A DNA stretch of 8,666 bases from an uncultured Rhodopirellula sp. (GCA_913061385.1 CAJXTM010000100.1:1-8666); one strand, 5' to 3'; numbered from the stretch's first letter, positions 1 through 8,666 are shown. Notes: generated by a model from the sequence alone, not told the origin. Program-made: numbers and translations.

Positions 1-2916
1 CGACGGCTGACGTATCACAGCGCTGATGACATTCCTGCTGATTTTTCGGTGGACGGCGACGCGGTTCTCTTTGCATCTGCTCGCGGAGATGACGCAAGAT
101 CAAGCATTTTCCCCACGCCAAGATTGGCAGAGTTGTATGAAGTTAGGTCGAGTGGTGGCACCCCACGCATGATTTCCACCATCCCAGCTTCGCAAGCAAG
201 GTACAGCGAGGACGGGAAGCAAATTGTTTATCGGGATGAGAAAGCGTACGAAAGCGAATTCCGCAAGCATGATATTTCAGCCTTCGCACGTGACATTTGG
301 AAACTGAATGTCGAGACAGGAAAGCACACTCAATTAACGCGATTCAAAGGCGGCGACCACAACCCAATCTTTGTGGGCGATCAAATTTTCTATCTCTCTG
401 AGGAAGGCACAGACAACTTTAATGTTTGGTCTATGGATTCAAAGGGTGGAAGGGGAAAGCAGATCTCTGGATTTTCTCAGCATCCCGTGCGACACTTATC
501 CGCAACAGATGACGGCGTTTTGTGTTACACGCACCACGGCGCGCTGTACACACAAAAACGTAATGGGCAACCCAAAAGGGTGGCAGTCACCTTCAAGGCT
601 GATTCACAAGCAACCGATTATGAGACAAAGGTGCTGTCGAGTGTTTCCGAGTTCGCGATCGCGCCCAGTGGTAAAGAGATCGCTATCGTTTCTCGGGGCG
701 AAGTATTTGTGGTTAGCAGGGACTTTGGAACGACTATCCGTATCACTGATACGGCAGAACAAGAACGGAGCGTTTCGTTTAGCAGCGATGGACGAACCCT
801 ACTTTACGCTGGCGAACGGGATGGCAAGTGGCGTCTTTACGAGACATCATTAAATGATCCACGTGAGAAGTACTTTTTTACGGCTACTCAACTTGAAGAG
901 AAGGAAATTCATTCGGCAGAAACCGAGAGCTTTCAGCCACTTTTTTCTCCAGACGGCAAGCAAATTGCATTTCTAGCGGGGAGAGATGAGATTCAGATCC
1001 TTAATCGTGAGACAGGGGACACCAATGTTGCTTTGGGGAAAGAACACAACTACTCCTATTCAGATGGCGACATCACATTTGCCTGGTCGTCTGACAGTAG
1101 GTGGCTCATTTCAGACTTCGCCTCACGGGGGCGTTTATTCATTCCCAATATAGGGGTGTTTCCAGCGGATGGGACTGAACCGCCGATAGACGTAAGCCAA
1201 TCGGGCTATCAAGATTCATCGCCGGCGTGGAACCGAAGCGGGAATGTTGTGTACTGGACCACTGCAAGATATGGTCGCCGGGACCATGGAAGTTGGGGTC
1301 GTGAATACGACGTCATGGCCGCGTTCCTGACCCAAGATGCGTATGATCAATTCACGCTTAGCAAGGAGGAGTACGAACTGGGTCTCGAGCTTGCGAAGGA
1401 AAACGAAGATGATGCAGAGCCCGACGAGCCGAAAACACCAAGCAAGATTGTGATCGAGTGGCCGAATCTTGATGATCGAACAGTACGTTTGACGAAGGAC
1501 TCCGCCAATATCACCCAGGCGTTTCTCGTTGGTGACGCCAGTAAGTTATATTTCCTGAAAAGACACGCAGAGTCCAGTGAACTTTGGATGCGTGATTTTC
1601 GTGAAGACGAAACAAGGCTCCTTAAGAAGCTAAACAAGTCTGCTAGCTTCGGCGTGTCCAAGGATGAAGAAACCATTTTCATTCTTTCAGGAGACTCGAT
1701 CAGCTATGCAGCGCTCGATGCAGTCGAAGATGCAAAGCCCATAACGTTTAAGGCCACAATGACACTAAAGCCTGTTGCTGAGCGTGCGTACATGTTCGAG
1801 CACGGATGGCGACAAATCAAGGACAAGTTTTACAACCAAGATTTTCATGGGGTTGATTGGGATCAACTACGAGAGTCGTACTCGCCGAAACTTCGTTCAA
1901 TCACGAATACGCGAGATCTGGCGAACCTGATGGCCGAGATGACAGGAGAGCTGAATGCTTCGCACATTGGGGTCAGTTATCGGCCCGGCAAAAGACAGGG
2001 TGGGGATGAAACTGCAGCACTTGGTTTGCTAATTGATCAAAGCGAAATAAGTGGCCCGTTGTTAATTGAGGAGGTTCTTGACAAGAGTCCTCTTAAAAAG
2101 ATGAAGAGCCAGATTGAGGCTGGGATGAAATTGACGGCAGTCGATGGAGTTAAATTGGACGGAAGCAAAAACCTGGCACGCCTGCTTAATCACAAGGTTG
2201 GAAAACGTGTGAGGCTTTCAATAATGCGTGAGGATGGAACTCGTTTCGATGAGGTTACCATCCCGATTTCCACTACAGATCAATCTCAGTTGCTCTATGA
2301 ACGATGGGTAAAACAACGCAGGGACTTAGTGTATCAGCTTTCGGAAGGGCGGCTTGGATATGTTCATGTGCGTGGTATGAACGATGTAAGTTTTCGGGCT
2401 GTGTATTCGGAATTGCTCGGGCGTGAGTTCGACAAAGAAGCCATTGTTGTTGATACGAGATGGAATGGTGGTGGTTGGCTGCACAACGATTTGGCGAAAC
2501 TGCTGATGGGTAAGGAATATGTAACCATGCATGTCAGGGGAAGAGAATACAGAGGCGACTCATTGGACCAGTGGAACAAGCCGTCAATACTTGTCATGGG
2601 GGAGGGGAATTACAGTGATGCACACGCCTTCCCGTTTACATATGACGTGTTGAATATCGGTGAAATGGTTGGGATGCCTGTGCCTGGAACGATGACAGCC
2701 GTTTGGTGGGAAATGTCGCTCTCAGGTGACATCCGTGTCGGTGTCCCTCAGGTTGGCATGAAGAACAAAATGGGTGAATACCTCGAGAACAATCAAATTG
2801 AACCGGACCACCGAGTAAAGAATGACCCTGAGTCGACAAGCAACGGACAAGACAAACAAATTGAGACAGCGGTGAGCGTAATGCTCAAGCACTTAGATGC
2901 GAAACTAAAAAAGTGA
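1..2916 (+). CDS. Tricorn protease homologue, S41 family (5'-partial)
   Basis: This is probably an exported or periplasmic serine protease that degrades peptides. The frame is open from base 1, and the residues before the GTG at 49 (RRLTYHSADDIPADFS) already look like a propeller blade, so the N-terminus and any signal peptide are cut off. About 971 residues are present; the family usually has about 1,050-1,100. Numbering from base 1: residues about 1-580 form beta-propeller blades (FSSDGRTLLYAGERDG, FSPDGKQIAFLAG, WSSDSRWLIS) with an acidic insert near 460-480. Residues 590-660 match the C1 helical domain, about 672-762 a PDZ domain (LGLLID...SPLKKM...GMKLTAVDGV), and 765-945 the C2 protease domain (DTRWNGGGWLHNDL). 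By comparison with archaeal Tricorn, Ser654-His655 (NASHIG), nucleophile Ser872 with Asp873 (NYSDAHAFP) and Glu929 (LENNQIEPD) keep the catalytic tetrad at the expected spacing. It therefore looks active. It is convergent with the FGE-like genes. Confidence 0.93.
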   Translation, partial: RRLTYHSADDIPADFSVDGDAVLFASARGDDARSSIFPTPRLAELYEVRSSGGTPRMISTIPASQARYSEDGKQIVYRDEKAYESEFRKHDISAFARDIWKLNVETGKHTQLTRFKGGDHNPIFVGDQIFYLSEEGTDNFNVWSMDSKGGRGKQISGFSQHPVRHLSATDDGVLCYTHHGALYTQKRNGQPKRVAVTFKADSQATDYETKVLSSVSEFAIAPSGKEIAIVSRGEVFVVSRDFGTTIRITDTAEQERSVSFSSDGRTLLYAGERDGKWRLYETSLNDPREKYFFTATQLEEKEIHSAETESFQPLFSPDGKQIAFLAGRDEIQILNRETGDTNVALGKEHNYSYSDGDITFAWSSDSRWLISDFASRGRLFIPNIGVFPADGTEPPIDVSQSGYQDSSPAWNRSGNVVYWTTARYGRRDHGSWGREYDVMAAFLTQDAYDQFTLSKEEYELGLELAKENEDDAEPDEPKTPSKIVIEWPNLDDRTVRLTKDSANITQAFLVGDASKLYFLKRHAESSELWMRDFREDETRLLKKLNKSASFGVSKDEETIFILSGDSISYAALDAVEDAKPITFKATMTLKPVAERAYMFEHGWRQIKDKFYNQDFHGVDWDQLRESYSPKLRSITNTRDLANLMAEMTGELNASHIGVSYRPGKRQGGDETAALGLLIDQSEISGPLLIEEVLDKSPLKKMKSQIEAGMKLTAVDGVKLDGSKNLARLLNHKVGKRVRLSIMREDGTRFDEVTIPISTTDQSQLLYERWVKQRRDLVYQLSEGRLGYVHVRGMNDVSFRAVYSELLGREFDKEAIVVDTRWNGGGWLHNDLAKLLMGKEYVTMHVRGREYRGDSLDQWNKPSILVMGEGNYSDAHAFPFTYDVLNIGEMVGMPVPGTMTAVWWEMSLSGDIRVGVPQVGMKNKMGEYLENNQIEPDHRVKNDPESTSNGQDKQIETAVSVMLKHLDAKLKK

Positions 2917-2990
2917 CTCAGGTGTTTGACTCCACATTATTCCCGGCCAAAGGATGATGCCTAGGTGAGAGCATTTTTCGTCAACGGTAT

Positions 2991-3022
2991 CCTGTATGGA
3001 CAGGCCCCTCTCGGGACAGGGG
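2991..3022. terminator. Two adjacent hairpins between convergent genes
   Basis: CCTGT (2991-2995) pairs with ACAGG (3000-3004) across a 4-base loop. Directly after it, CCCCT (3005-3009) pairs with AGGGG (3018-3022) across 8 bases. They lie in the 180-base gap between the protease stop and the end of the FGE-like pseudogene, where a bidirectional terminator would be expected. No T-run follows on either strand, so a terminator role is inferred from position only. A weaker 4-5 bp stem (2957-2960 with 2971-2974) followed by TTTT lies closer to the protease stop. Confidence 0.35.
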
Positions 3023-3096
3023 AAACGTAATTCCGTGGCTCGGCCTTGGTCCATAGTGCCTGCATTTTTAGCTCCACGCACATGACGCGGTTCCGG

Positions 3097-3890
3097 CTAC
3101 TTGGCAGGCGAACTCAACGAAACACGAATGCTGTAGTGGCTCGACTGGATGCCCCTGCTGCGGATCGGCGACCGACATTCGTCGGCGACGTCGTGCCAAC
3201 CGCTGCCACGGAGCACGCGGAACGAACCAGATGCAGGGCCACTTGGGTCCGTCACGCTACCACGCGGGTAATCGCCATCCCAAGCTTGTCACCACTCGCA
3301 AGCATTTTCATGCGTATCGTACAAACCCCACGGGTTGCGCTGCTTGCCGCCTACGCCGTGTGTTGTATTGTCAGAGTTCTCATGATTCCACGCGTAATTT
3401 ACAAACCCTGATTAATGATTCCCAGAGCTGTAGTTTGTCGTTGTTCCAGCACGACACGCATACTCCCCTTGGGCTTCGGTCGGCAGATGATAAACATTTC
3501 CGTTAGTCTTCTGGGCGGGTAATGAACTCAAGTGTCGGTAGAACTCAATTGCATCATCCGAGCTAACTTTATCAACTGGATTGTAAGATCCGATGAACAC
3601 GCTTGGGCTGTTAACCATCACTTGTTCGTATTGAAACTGTGTGACTTGATGGACGCCCAGCTTGAATGTTTGGGTAAGCGTCACCTCGTGTGCCTCATCT
3701 CTTTCACCCACCGTAAACGTGCCATCCTGAATCGATTTGAATTCCCTACCAATCGAATTCGTACAGTCAGACAAATCAGGGGGAATGAATTTCCGGTCCC
3801 AACGGGTGGCGTGGGTTGCGAACGCTCACAGCCGCAAATCACAACAATAGCCACACAAAAAAGCGGCAGATCTATATTGAAAAGACTCAT
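3097..3890 (-). pseudogene. Decayed FGE/SUMF1-fold lipoprotein gene
   Basis: This is the third and broken copy of the FGE-fold lipoprotein gene. ATG at 3890 opens a lipoprotein signal peptide (MSLFNIDLPLFCVAIVVICGC, broken here as MSLFNIDLPL-FCVAIVVICGC; Cys21 is the lipobox cysteine) and then a QPTPPVG linker. The FGE domain continues in another frame, so there is a one-base shift near the run of five Cs (minus strand) at 3779-3783. The domain reads TNSIGREFKSIQDGTF, LGVHQVTQFQYEQVM, HLPTEAQGEYACRAGT (Trp to Gly), then an in-frame TAA at 3412-3414. It resumes as YAWNHENSDNTTHGVGGKQ and NPWGLYDTHENACEW, followed by TGA at 3289-3291 where the motif cysteine should be. It then runs DYPRGSVTDPSGPASGSFRV to SIRVSLSSPAK and TAG at 3097-3099. 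Several independent lesions argue against sequencing error. A weak AAGG lies before the ATG. It is collinear with the intact copy at 4664-5524. Confidence 0.9.
3139..3225 (-). repeat. Variable-region-like block of the FGE pseudogene
   Basis: These 29 codons at the C-terminal end of the FGE fold correspond to 4718-4804 in the intact copy. Fixed codons (CGT GGC . GGT TGG, TGT CGG TCG, CGC AGC, TCG) alternate with codons that differ completely in meaning but mostly keep a third-position C: CAC GAC GTC GCC GAC here against AGC GTC ACC TCC GAG there. That is the pattern left by adenine mutagenesis of AAC-type codons in DGR variable regions. The pattern is seen directly; the mechanism is inferred. 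Confidence 0.5.
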
Positions 3891-4592
3891 ACTTGCCTTG
3901 CTGAAACCAGCCTAAATAACGCCACCCCCACCAACTGAAGCGGCGTTAAAAGCATCAGCAAAACCCCCGCTGCGTGGGACATCGACGGTGAACGCGACTG
4001 CGAATGTTAGATTGTGAATCACGGAGCAAACATGAAATGGAATCCGCGAGTTTCACGGAGTTGTTTGCTTCCCTTGTTCTCCGCGAAACAGTTCCCCGAG
4101 ACTGGTGTTTGATGAATTTCGCAGTTGCCATCTCATACCTCAACGGTGCCGCAAGCATCGAACGCCTGAAAGCTCACCAGAGCTGCGTTGGTTGGTCGTT
4201 CAGCAAACGAGAACGGCATTCAGGATTTCAAGATCAGCTCTGTCATGTGCCGGAAAGAATTGAGGCCTACGTCGTTACGATTGCTCCCTGCGGTTTTCCG
4301 TAACTTCAAGTGTGTTCTGTTGAGTTGTTTCGCCCAGTGTTTTGGTGGATTCCGAGTGCAACGGTTGTCTGCGGTTTTTGGTTTGCCTTGTGGAATCTTG
4401 ATGCCCTTTTGATGGCCTTCCCCAATGGTCTCACTAGCCGCTTTATTTCAAAACCTGTATCGGTGGTTAGCAGGTCATACGTTTTTATAAATCCGCTGCT
4501 GTTCCCAAACCAGTCGATCAGCACATTGTTGGCAAGGGAGCCTCCGGTTGCTCGCCTTGGGGCACAAAAATAGACCCATGGAAGCTGTATGC
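3891..4592. other. Intergenic stretch, no recognised gene
   Basis: This is about 700 bases between the pseudogene start and the FGE fragment after the intact lipoprotein. Open frames exist on both strands but none has a recognisable domain or a convincing ribosome binding site. On the minus strand a frame is open from about 4608 to 4306 (reading SLANNVLIDWF, then NSSGFIKTYDLL, then LTTDTGFEIKRL). An overlapping frame from about 4440 to 4250 reads GKPKTADNRC then NPPKHWAKQLNRTHLKLRK. Either could be a remnant, and I cannot assign them. AGCAAACA (4025-4032) and TGTTTGCT (4062-4069) form an 8-bp inverted repeat with a 29-base loop, both preceded by TCACGG. Confidence 0.5.
3917..3948. repeat. 7-bp inverted repeat upstream of the pseudogene
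   Basis: TAACGCC (3917-3923) and GGCGTTA (3942-3948) are perfect inverted repeats separated by 18 bases. They lie 27-58 bases before the pseudogene start on its strand. The pair could be an operator-like site or the terminator of something decayed. It resembles the outer arms of an integron attC site in composition, but the inner arms are missing. Confidence 0.35.
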
Positions 4593-4663
4593 CGGCAACC
4601 GAAACTGCTCACCGCGGTGCGCGTTCAACCACCCAATAGCGTCCCCGCACGTTAGGGCCTCAA

Positions 4664-4664
<1 letters not shown>
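4593..4664 (-). pseudogene. Fragment resembling the middle of an FGE/SUMF1 domain
   Basis: Immediately after the TAG stop of the intact lipoprotein, and overlapping its last base, a different minus-strand frame reads VEALTCGDAI then GWLNAHRGEQFRLP. FGE-fold proteins contain VE-x-V-[ST]-W-x-[DE]-A-[IV]-x3-W-L-x(6-7)-[YF]-R-L-P at this point. The fragment matches if Trp became Cys and three residues were lost between DAI and WLN. The expected TEAEWEYA does not follow FRLP; the frame runs on as AYSFHGSIFV to a stop near 4518. It may be debris from another gene copy. A chance match over 24 codons is possible. Confidence 0.35.
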
Positions 4665-5524
<860 letters not shown>

Positions 5525-6222
5525 TTAAAAAGGTTAAAGAGTGGTTGATCACTAATAGCGTAGGAAAGAGCCCCACTGCAGAAGACACGTGTTCAGATGT
5601 ACGGCCAACCGTGTCCCGCAGGTCTTGGTGTGATGCAAACAAAACAAGGCCGCCTGCCTATTGTGACACCCGAAGGTTTTGTTAGCGTGCTTCACTAGAG
5701 GCCTGAGATGCTGTCAGTGGAGATCCTGCGGACAATGTGTACGGTTGGCAAGCATTGTTCACGTTAGATTCCCAAGCGAGACGCTCATGATGCCTGGCCA
5801 AAACTTAAACTGCTTACAAATACTCGATTCCAGAATGAGAATGTAGATTAACCAAAACATGGAAGAAGATACAGTGCGGACAAACAAAACCAGTACCTTA
5901 AGCAACGGCAGTAACCAGCGTCGGATTAACCATCGGCCAATCATTTTCGAGTCTATCGAAGTTTCTAAAAATATCCACCTAGGCTAAAGAAAGATGACGC
6001 GCGACGCTGGTCTCGCGGCCCGCTCAGATAGTTTGCGAGATAGGCTGCGAAGTCCGCCAGACTGAAGCATGCGGGGTTGAGTTATCTGATCTTGGTGGAA
6101 CTCTCGCACAAGTCGAGGGCAGATGGAACCTTTGGTTGCATCGTGTCCTCCGCGCCGCTCACGAGCAGCGACCTTGGCCTCGTACACGTCCAAGGATGCT
6201 TGCAAGACAGAAGCGAATGACG
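5525..6222. other. Intergenic stretch between two FGE-like genes
   Basis: This is about 700 bases with no recognised gene. A minus-strand ATG frame at 5944-5759 encodes a 61-residue, mostly hydrophobic peptide (MIGRWLIRRWLLPLLKVLVL...), with no ribosome binding site and no known relative. A minus-strand frame at 6205-5984 starts only with TTG (SLDVYEAKVAARERRGG...), while both other plus-strand frames over 6001-6220 are also largely open, so none stands out. ACAATG (5732-5737) and CATTGT (5753-5758) are a weak inverted repeat. I see no convincing promoter for the downstream lipoprotein gene. Confidence 0.5.
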
Positions 6223-7536
6223 CTATTTGAATCCTCCTACCGGATCAGCTTTGGACGATTCCACAATTTGAAATGACTTAAAGAATCGGTCGATCCTTGA
6301 GCGATCATTCCTAGGGTCTCGTTCAGAACCGACTTGGAGTGAATACAAACGGCGGGCATGCGTCACATAGAAACGGCCGACGATATAAATGGGTCCGGTT
6401 TTTGAAATGACCTCAATTGACCTGCAGCCAGCCATCTTGATGTCAGTTGTAGATAAGATTTTTGCCCCCGTCGCGGTGAGTGTGTACGCTTGCTTCAGTT
6501 CGGCTGTTACTTCTGCGTCTGTAAGGTCCCTGGGATAGTCATTGAAATTTACGCCATACATCGTTTTCTCGAATTGAGCTGTCAAGTGATACACATCAGT
6601 GGGCCCATAATCAGGGGATACGAATTTTGTTTTCCATGGTTCCGGAGTGCTGGGGAATTCCACCATGAACGCCTGGTCCTTCGGCTCATAGGCACGCCAC
6701 TTAACGAGAGGGGGGCCAACCCCTTTCGGTGGCGCACCGGCTTTGCGCGGCTGGGTCAAAACCACACGGAAACCACGATTGGGAGCTCGTGATGATGGTT
6801 CGGCAAATCCGCGAGTTACCGAGCGACAGCGTTCGGCCGTGCTGAACACGCTTCCCCCACGGAGCACGCGTTTCGAACCAGATGAACGCCCAACCCCAAC
6901 AGACGATGGCTGGTCGGGGTCACTTCGAAATCTGTCGTGACACCACTCACACACATTACCGTGCATGTCATACAGCCCCCATGGATTTTGTCTTTTTTGG
7001 CCGACGGGATGAGTTCGACGTTCAGAGTTTCCACCGTACCAAGCATATTCATTCAGTGTTCTACTCGAATCACCGAAGCTGAATAGCGTCGTGGTAGTAG
7101 CGTGGCATGCATAATTCCATTCGGCTTCGGTGGGCAGCCGATAGATGTTGCCAGCAGATATTTCTTTCGGCAACGCTGAAAGCTTACTGCAAAATTCAAT
7201 TGCATCGCCCCAAGCAACCATTTCTACCGGATTATCCACTCCTATAAACCGACTCGGGTTTCTTCCCATGACCTGCAAGTACTGCTTTTGAGTCACCTCA
7301 TAGATCCCAAGCTGAAAAGTCTGCGGTACCGTAACCAGGTAAGGTTTGTCACCCTGCCGCATAGGTAACGTCCCCGCCGGGATCAACTTGAACTTCATTC
7401 CAATGGAATTTGCAGATTCGGAAAACTCAACCGAAGTTCTATTCGTTGAGTTGGTTGGCGTCTCAGCAGAAAGGCTGTGCCCCCAGAACAAGATAATAAC
7501 GTTGAGACAAGCAACGACAGACTTGAAAATATTCAC
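6223..7536 (-). CDS. Secreted FGE/SUMF1-fold protein with extra C-terminal domain
   Basis: This is the first FGE-like gene of the minus-strand series (437 residues from the chosen GTG). Residues 1-24 are a Sec signal peptide (VNIFKSVVACLNVIILFWG, cleavage likely after SLSA) with no lipobox, unlike the other two copies. The FGE domain covers about 41-260: SIGMKFKLIPAGT, LGIYEVTQKQYLQVMGRNPSRF, YRLPTEAEWNYAC, WGLYDMHGNVCEWC (Trp changed to Cys), RVLRGGS, CRSVTR, GFRVVL. A Pro/Gly linker (AGAPPKGVGPP) leads to a second domain at about 280-426, starting KWRAYEPKDQAFMVEFPSTPE and ending SRIDRFFKSFQIVESS. I associate that domain with planctomycete exported proteins but know no function for it. True-FGE catalytic cysteines are absent. 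GTG at 7536 is chosen over ATG at 7548 because GGAGG lies 5 bases before it and the resulting N-terminus aligns with the other copies. Confidence 0.88.
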   Translation of the reverse strand: MNIFKSVVACLNVIILFWGHSLSAETPTNSTNRTSVEFSESANSIGMKFKLIPAGTLPMRQGDKPYLVTVPQTFQLGIYEVTQKQYLQVMGRNPSRFIGVDNPVEMVAWGDAIEFCSKLSALPKEISAGNIYRLPTEAEWNYACHATTTTLFSFGDSSRTLNEYAWYGGNSERRTHPVGQKRQNPWGLYDMHGNVCEWCHDRFRSDPDQPSSVGVGRSSGSKRVLRGGSVFSTAERCRSVTRGFAEPSSRAPNRGFRVVLTQPRKAGAPPKGVGPPLVKWRAYEPKDQAFMVEFPSTPEPWKTKFVSPDYGPTDVYHLTAQFEKTMYGVNFNDYPRDLTDAEVTAELKQAYTLTATGAKILSTTDIKMAGCRSIEVISKTGPIYIVGRFYVTHARRLYSLQVGSERDPRNDRSRIDRFFKSFQIVESSKADPVGGFK

Positions 7537-7541
7537 TTTAA

Positions 7542-7546
7542 CCTCC
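7542..7546 (-). promoter_or_regulatory. Shine-Dalgarno site that sets the GTG start
   Basis: GGAGG on the minus strand sits five bases before GTG at 7536. The upstream in-frame ATG (7546-7548) overlaps this GGAGG and has no such site of its own, which favours the GTG start. Confidence 0.6.
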
Positions 7547-7778
7547 ATTGGGTTTAGAATTCAGTGCCACCAGCATAGGGCATCGAGCAGAGTCAACGCT
7601 TGCCGCGATCGTGTAGGCTGCCGTCGCAGCGTCCTGAAAAGAATCCAACACAGCAGCATCCAGCCTGTTGTCGCCGCGAGGAAAGACTGGCCGCTACTAG
7701 AACCAACACGTGTCGCCGACATACCCAAGTTTGTGTGAGGGCAACCTGCCACCTTCCTGGTTGTCGAGATTGGAAAAT

Positions 7779-7797
7779 GGCACGTTGCCTTTTTTTT
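7779..7797 (+). terminator. Possible small terminator with T8 run
   Basis: GGCA (7779-7782), CGT loop, TGCC (7786-7789), then eight Ts (7790-7797). AAAA at 7774-7777 can pair with part of the T-run around one mismatch. The core stem has only four base pairs, and no plus-strand gene upstream is recognised, so the call is weak. Read on the minus strand, the same hairpin is followed by TTTT and could end a transcript from 7996-8292. Confidence 0.3.
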
Positions 7798-7995
7798 CAC
7801 ATTGTCTCGGATGGTTAGATAGCGTGGATTCGTGATGTACTAAGGCACGCGGTTTCAAACAACCACGTCCCGGCTGACATAGGGTCCGCGTGTCGAACGG
7901 CACAGGGGTTGTCCTGTGTTGATCGAACCAACTCTTTTAGAAGCTGATCGAATCGATTCTGCGTTCCCGCCGCGCTGGCCTTGCCGCGAAGAAGA

Positions 7996-8292
7996 TTATA
8001 GGTGAACCTTGATCAACTGAACGGAAGTAAGAGGCTTCTCACTGCCCTTGCTGGGCGAGAGTCTAATCGGGAAAGCATCGAATGTGGTGAGGGATAGCAC
8101 GTCCGGCAGTCTGAGCAAATACAACGGCATCGTTACCTCAACGGCCTGATGAGCTTGTTGGACGCGGGCGCGGAGGGTTTCGCTAAACCTAAGGGGCGGA
8201 CGGCTACGCTTTGCTGTATTCGCAGAAAGTGTTGCCATGCAAAGAATGCCAATTATGCTCTCGCCGAGGGATCTCATTGGGAAGATCAGCAT
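7996..8292 (-). CDS. Possible small hypothetical protein
   Basis: A 98-residue minus-strand ORF from ATG 8292 to TAA. I do not recognise it. A second in-frame ATG (residue 6) would give MRSLGESIIGILCMATLSANTA, which looks like a short signal peptide, followed by a basic stretch and PLYLLRLPDVL. Neither ATG has a clear Shine-Dalgarno site. It is the only frame in the last kilobase that looks somewhat protein-like. It may be spurious or a remnant. Confidence 0.25.
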   Translation of the reverse strand: MLIFPMRSLGESIIGILCMATLSANTAKRSRPPLRFSETLRARVQQAHQAVEVTMPLYLLRLPDVLSLTTFDAFPIRLSPSKGSEKPLTSVQLIKVHL

Positions 8293-8620
8293 TGGAGTTG
8301 AAGTAGCTTGGTCTTTACGGTCACTAGAGCACGGACCGTGCCGAAGGAGGAGGTTCGCTCCGCACGACGTCGCCGATAAGTACGAAGTGCGTTGAAATAG
8401 CTGTGAGTTGTTTTGGATGAGTGCAGCTCAAGTATTCGTGATGCAATCGAAACCAAGATGTTTCAACGCAGACGAGAGATGGGTGTCGGTTCCCATCCCC
8501 CCCAACGGGGATTTATTCTTGCGTCGGCAATGATTTCCGCCTTCGAACACCTAGCTCGTTATTCGCAATCACCGTTAGAATTGCCAACTATGTTTTTAGA
8601 AAATCCGAGCCGTGTGGAGT

Positions 8621-8666
8621 CTGTCTCTTATACACATCTGACGCTGCCGACGACTCCTTACGTGTA
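8621..8666. other. Nextera sequencing-adapter read-through (artefact)
   Basis: 8621-8639 is CTGTCTCTTATACACATCT, the 19-base Tn5 mosaic end used in Nextera libraries. 8640-8653 is GACGCTGCCGACGA, the rest of the reverse-complemented read-1 transposase adapter. 8654-8661 (CTCCTTAC) is the reverse complement of GTAAGGAG, the Nextera i5 index commonly called S505/N505, and 8662-8666 (GTGTA) is the first part of the P5-side sequence. The order is exactly that of adapter read-through at a contig end. These bases are not biological and should be trimmed. Confidence 0.97.

Larger units (their letters stand above)
7549..8620. other. About 1 kb without a recognised gene
   Basis: This stretch runs from upstream of the secreted FGE-like gene to the end of genomic sequence. 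Short overlapping frames on both strands at 7561-7903 have no recognisable domain and look random. Structures seen: a hairpin with a T8 run at 7779-7797; CACAGG (7901-7906) with CCTGTG (7913-7918); and ATCCCC (8495-8500) with GGGGAT (8507-8512), followed by TTATTCTT. One weak minus-strand ORF is listed at 7996-8292. I found no reverse transcriptase, template repeat, tRNA or transposase in it. Confidence 0.5.

Noticed and set aside
371..853. Second ORF inside the protease gene and the other long antisense frames over 1347-2839
   Set aside because: They lie in shadow frames of a protease gene with clear domain matches and show no recognisable domains.
3046..3915. Plus-strand ORFs over the FGE pseudogene region
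   Set aside because: The minus strand carries clear FGE homology throughout, so the plus-strand frames are antisense shadows that stay open by chance.
3917..3948. Integron attC site
   Set aside because: Only one pair of 7-bp arms is present. The inner arm pair and extrahelical bases of an attC are missing, and there is no cassette-like gene or integrase.
5859..5990. Short plus-strand ORF ending RRINHRPIIFESIEVSKNIHLG, reminiscent of the planctomycete 'RR..FE.LE.R.LL' export motif
   Set aside because: Only about 40 codons, with the motif at its very end and degenerate (SIEVSKNI), no ribosome binding site and no continuation. Chance is the simpler reading.
7549..8620. Template repeat or reverse transcriptase of a DGR
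   Set aside because: I looked for the fixed words TGTCGGTCG and CGTGGC.GCGGTTGG on both strands outside the FGE genes and for RT motifs such as YxDD in any long frame. None was found in this window.
8621..8639. Tn5/IS50 mosaic end as a natural transposon terminus
   Set aside because: It is followed by Nextera adapter and index sequence in library order at the contig edge, so it is a library artefact.

Overview
The window looks like a piece of a planctomycete chromosome, probably from the Pirellulales/Rhodopirellula group. This rests on content only: a long tricorn-type protease, a cluster of exported formylglycine-generating-enzyme (FGE/SUMF1)-fold proteins, one of them fused to a C-terminal domain I associate with that phylum, moderate GC and long gaps between genes. 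No rRNA, tRNA or other taxonomic marker is present. The last 46 bases (8621-8666) are not genomic. They are Nextera sequencing-adapter read-through, so the real sequence ends at 8620.

Layout. (1) 1-2916, plus strand: a tricorn-family S41 protease lacking its N-terminus, cut by the left edge. (2) 2917-3096: a short convergent gap with two adjacent small hairpins. (3) 3097-7536, minus strand: three FGE-fold genes in the same orientation with gaps of about 0.7-0.8 kb. In transcription order they are a secreted FGE-fold protein with an extra C-terminal domain (7536-6223), an intact FGE-fold lipoprotein (5524-4664), and a decayed FGE-fold lipoprotein pseudogene (3890-3097) with one frameshift and two internal stops. 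A short fragment resembling the middle of yet another FGE domain lies directly after the stop of the intact lipoprotein. (4) 7549-8620: about 1 kb with no recognised gene, holding one weak hypothetical ORF and a few hairpins.

Most interesting point. The two lipoprotein copies have diverged in the ordinary way, with many synonymous changes, over most of their length. In a 29-codon block at the C-terminal end of the FGE fold, however, the pattern inverts. I count 23 differences at codon positions 1 and 2 but only 2 at position 3, and only 3 of the 62 bases shared by the two copies there are A. The FGE/C-type-lectin fold is a known target of diversity-generating retroelements (DGRs), and this block is where their variable region sits. 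I therefore propose that both copies are, or recently were, DGR variable-region recipients. I see no template repeat, reverse transcriptase or accessory gene in this window, so those would have to lie elsewhere.

The FGE-fold proteins lack the catalytic cysteine motif of true formylglycine-generating enzymes, so I read them as exported binding or display proteins, not sulfatase-maturing enzymes. I see no functional link between them and the convergent protease gene.
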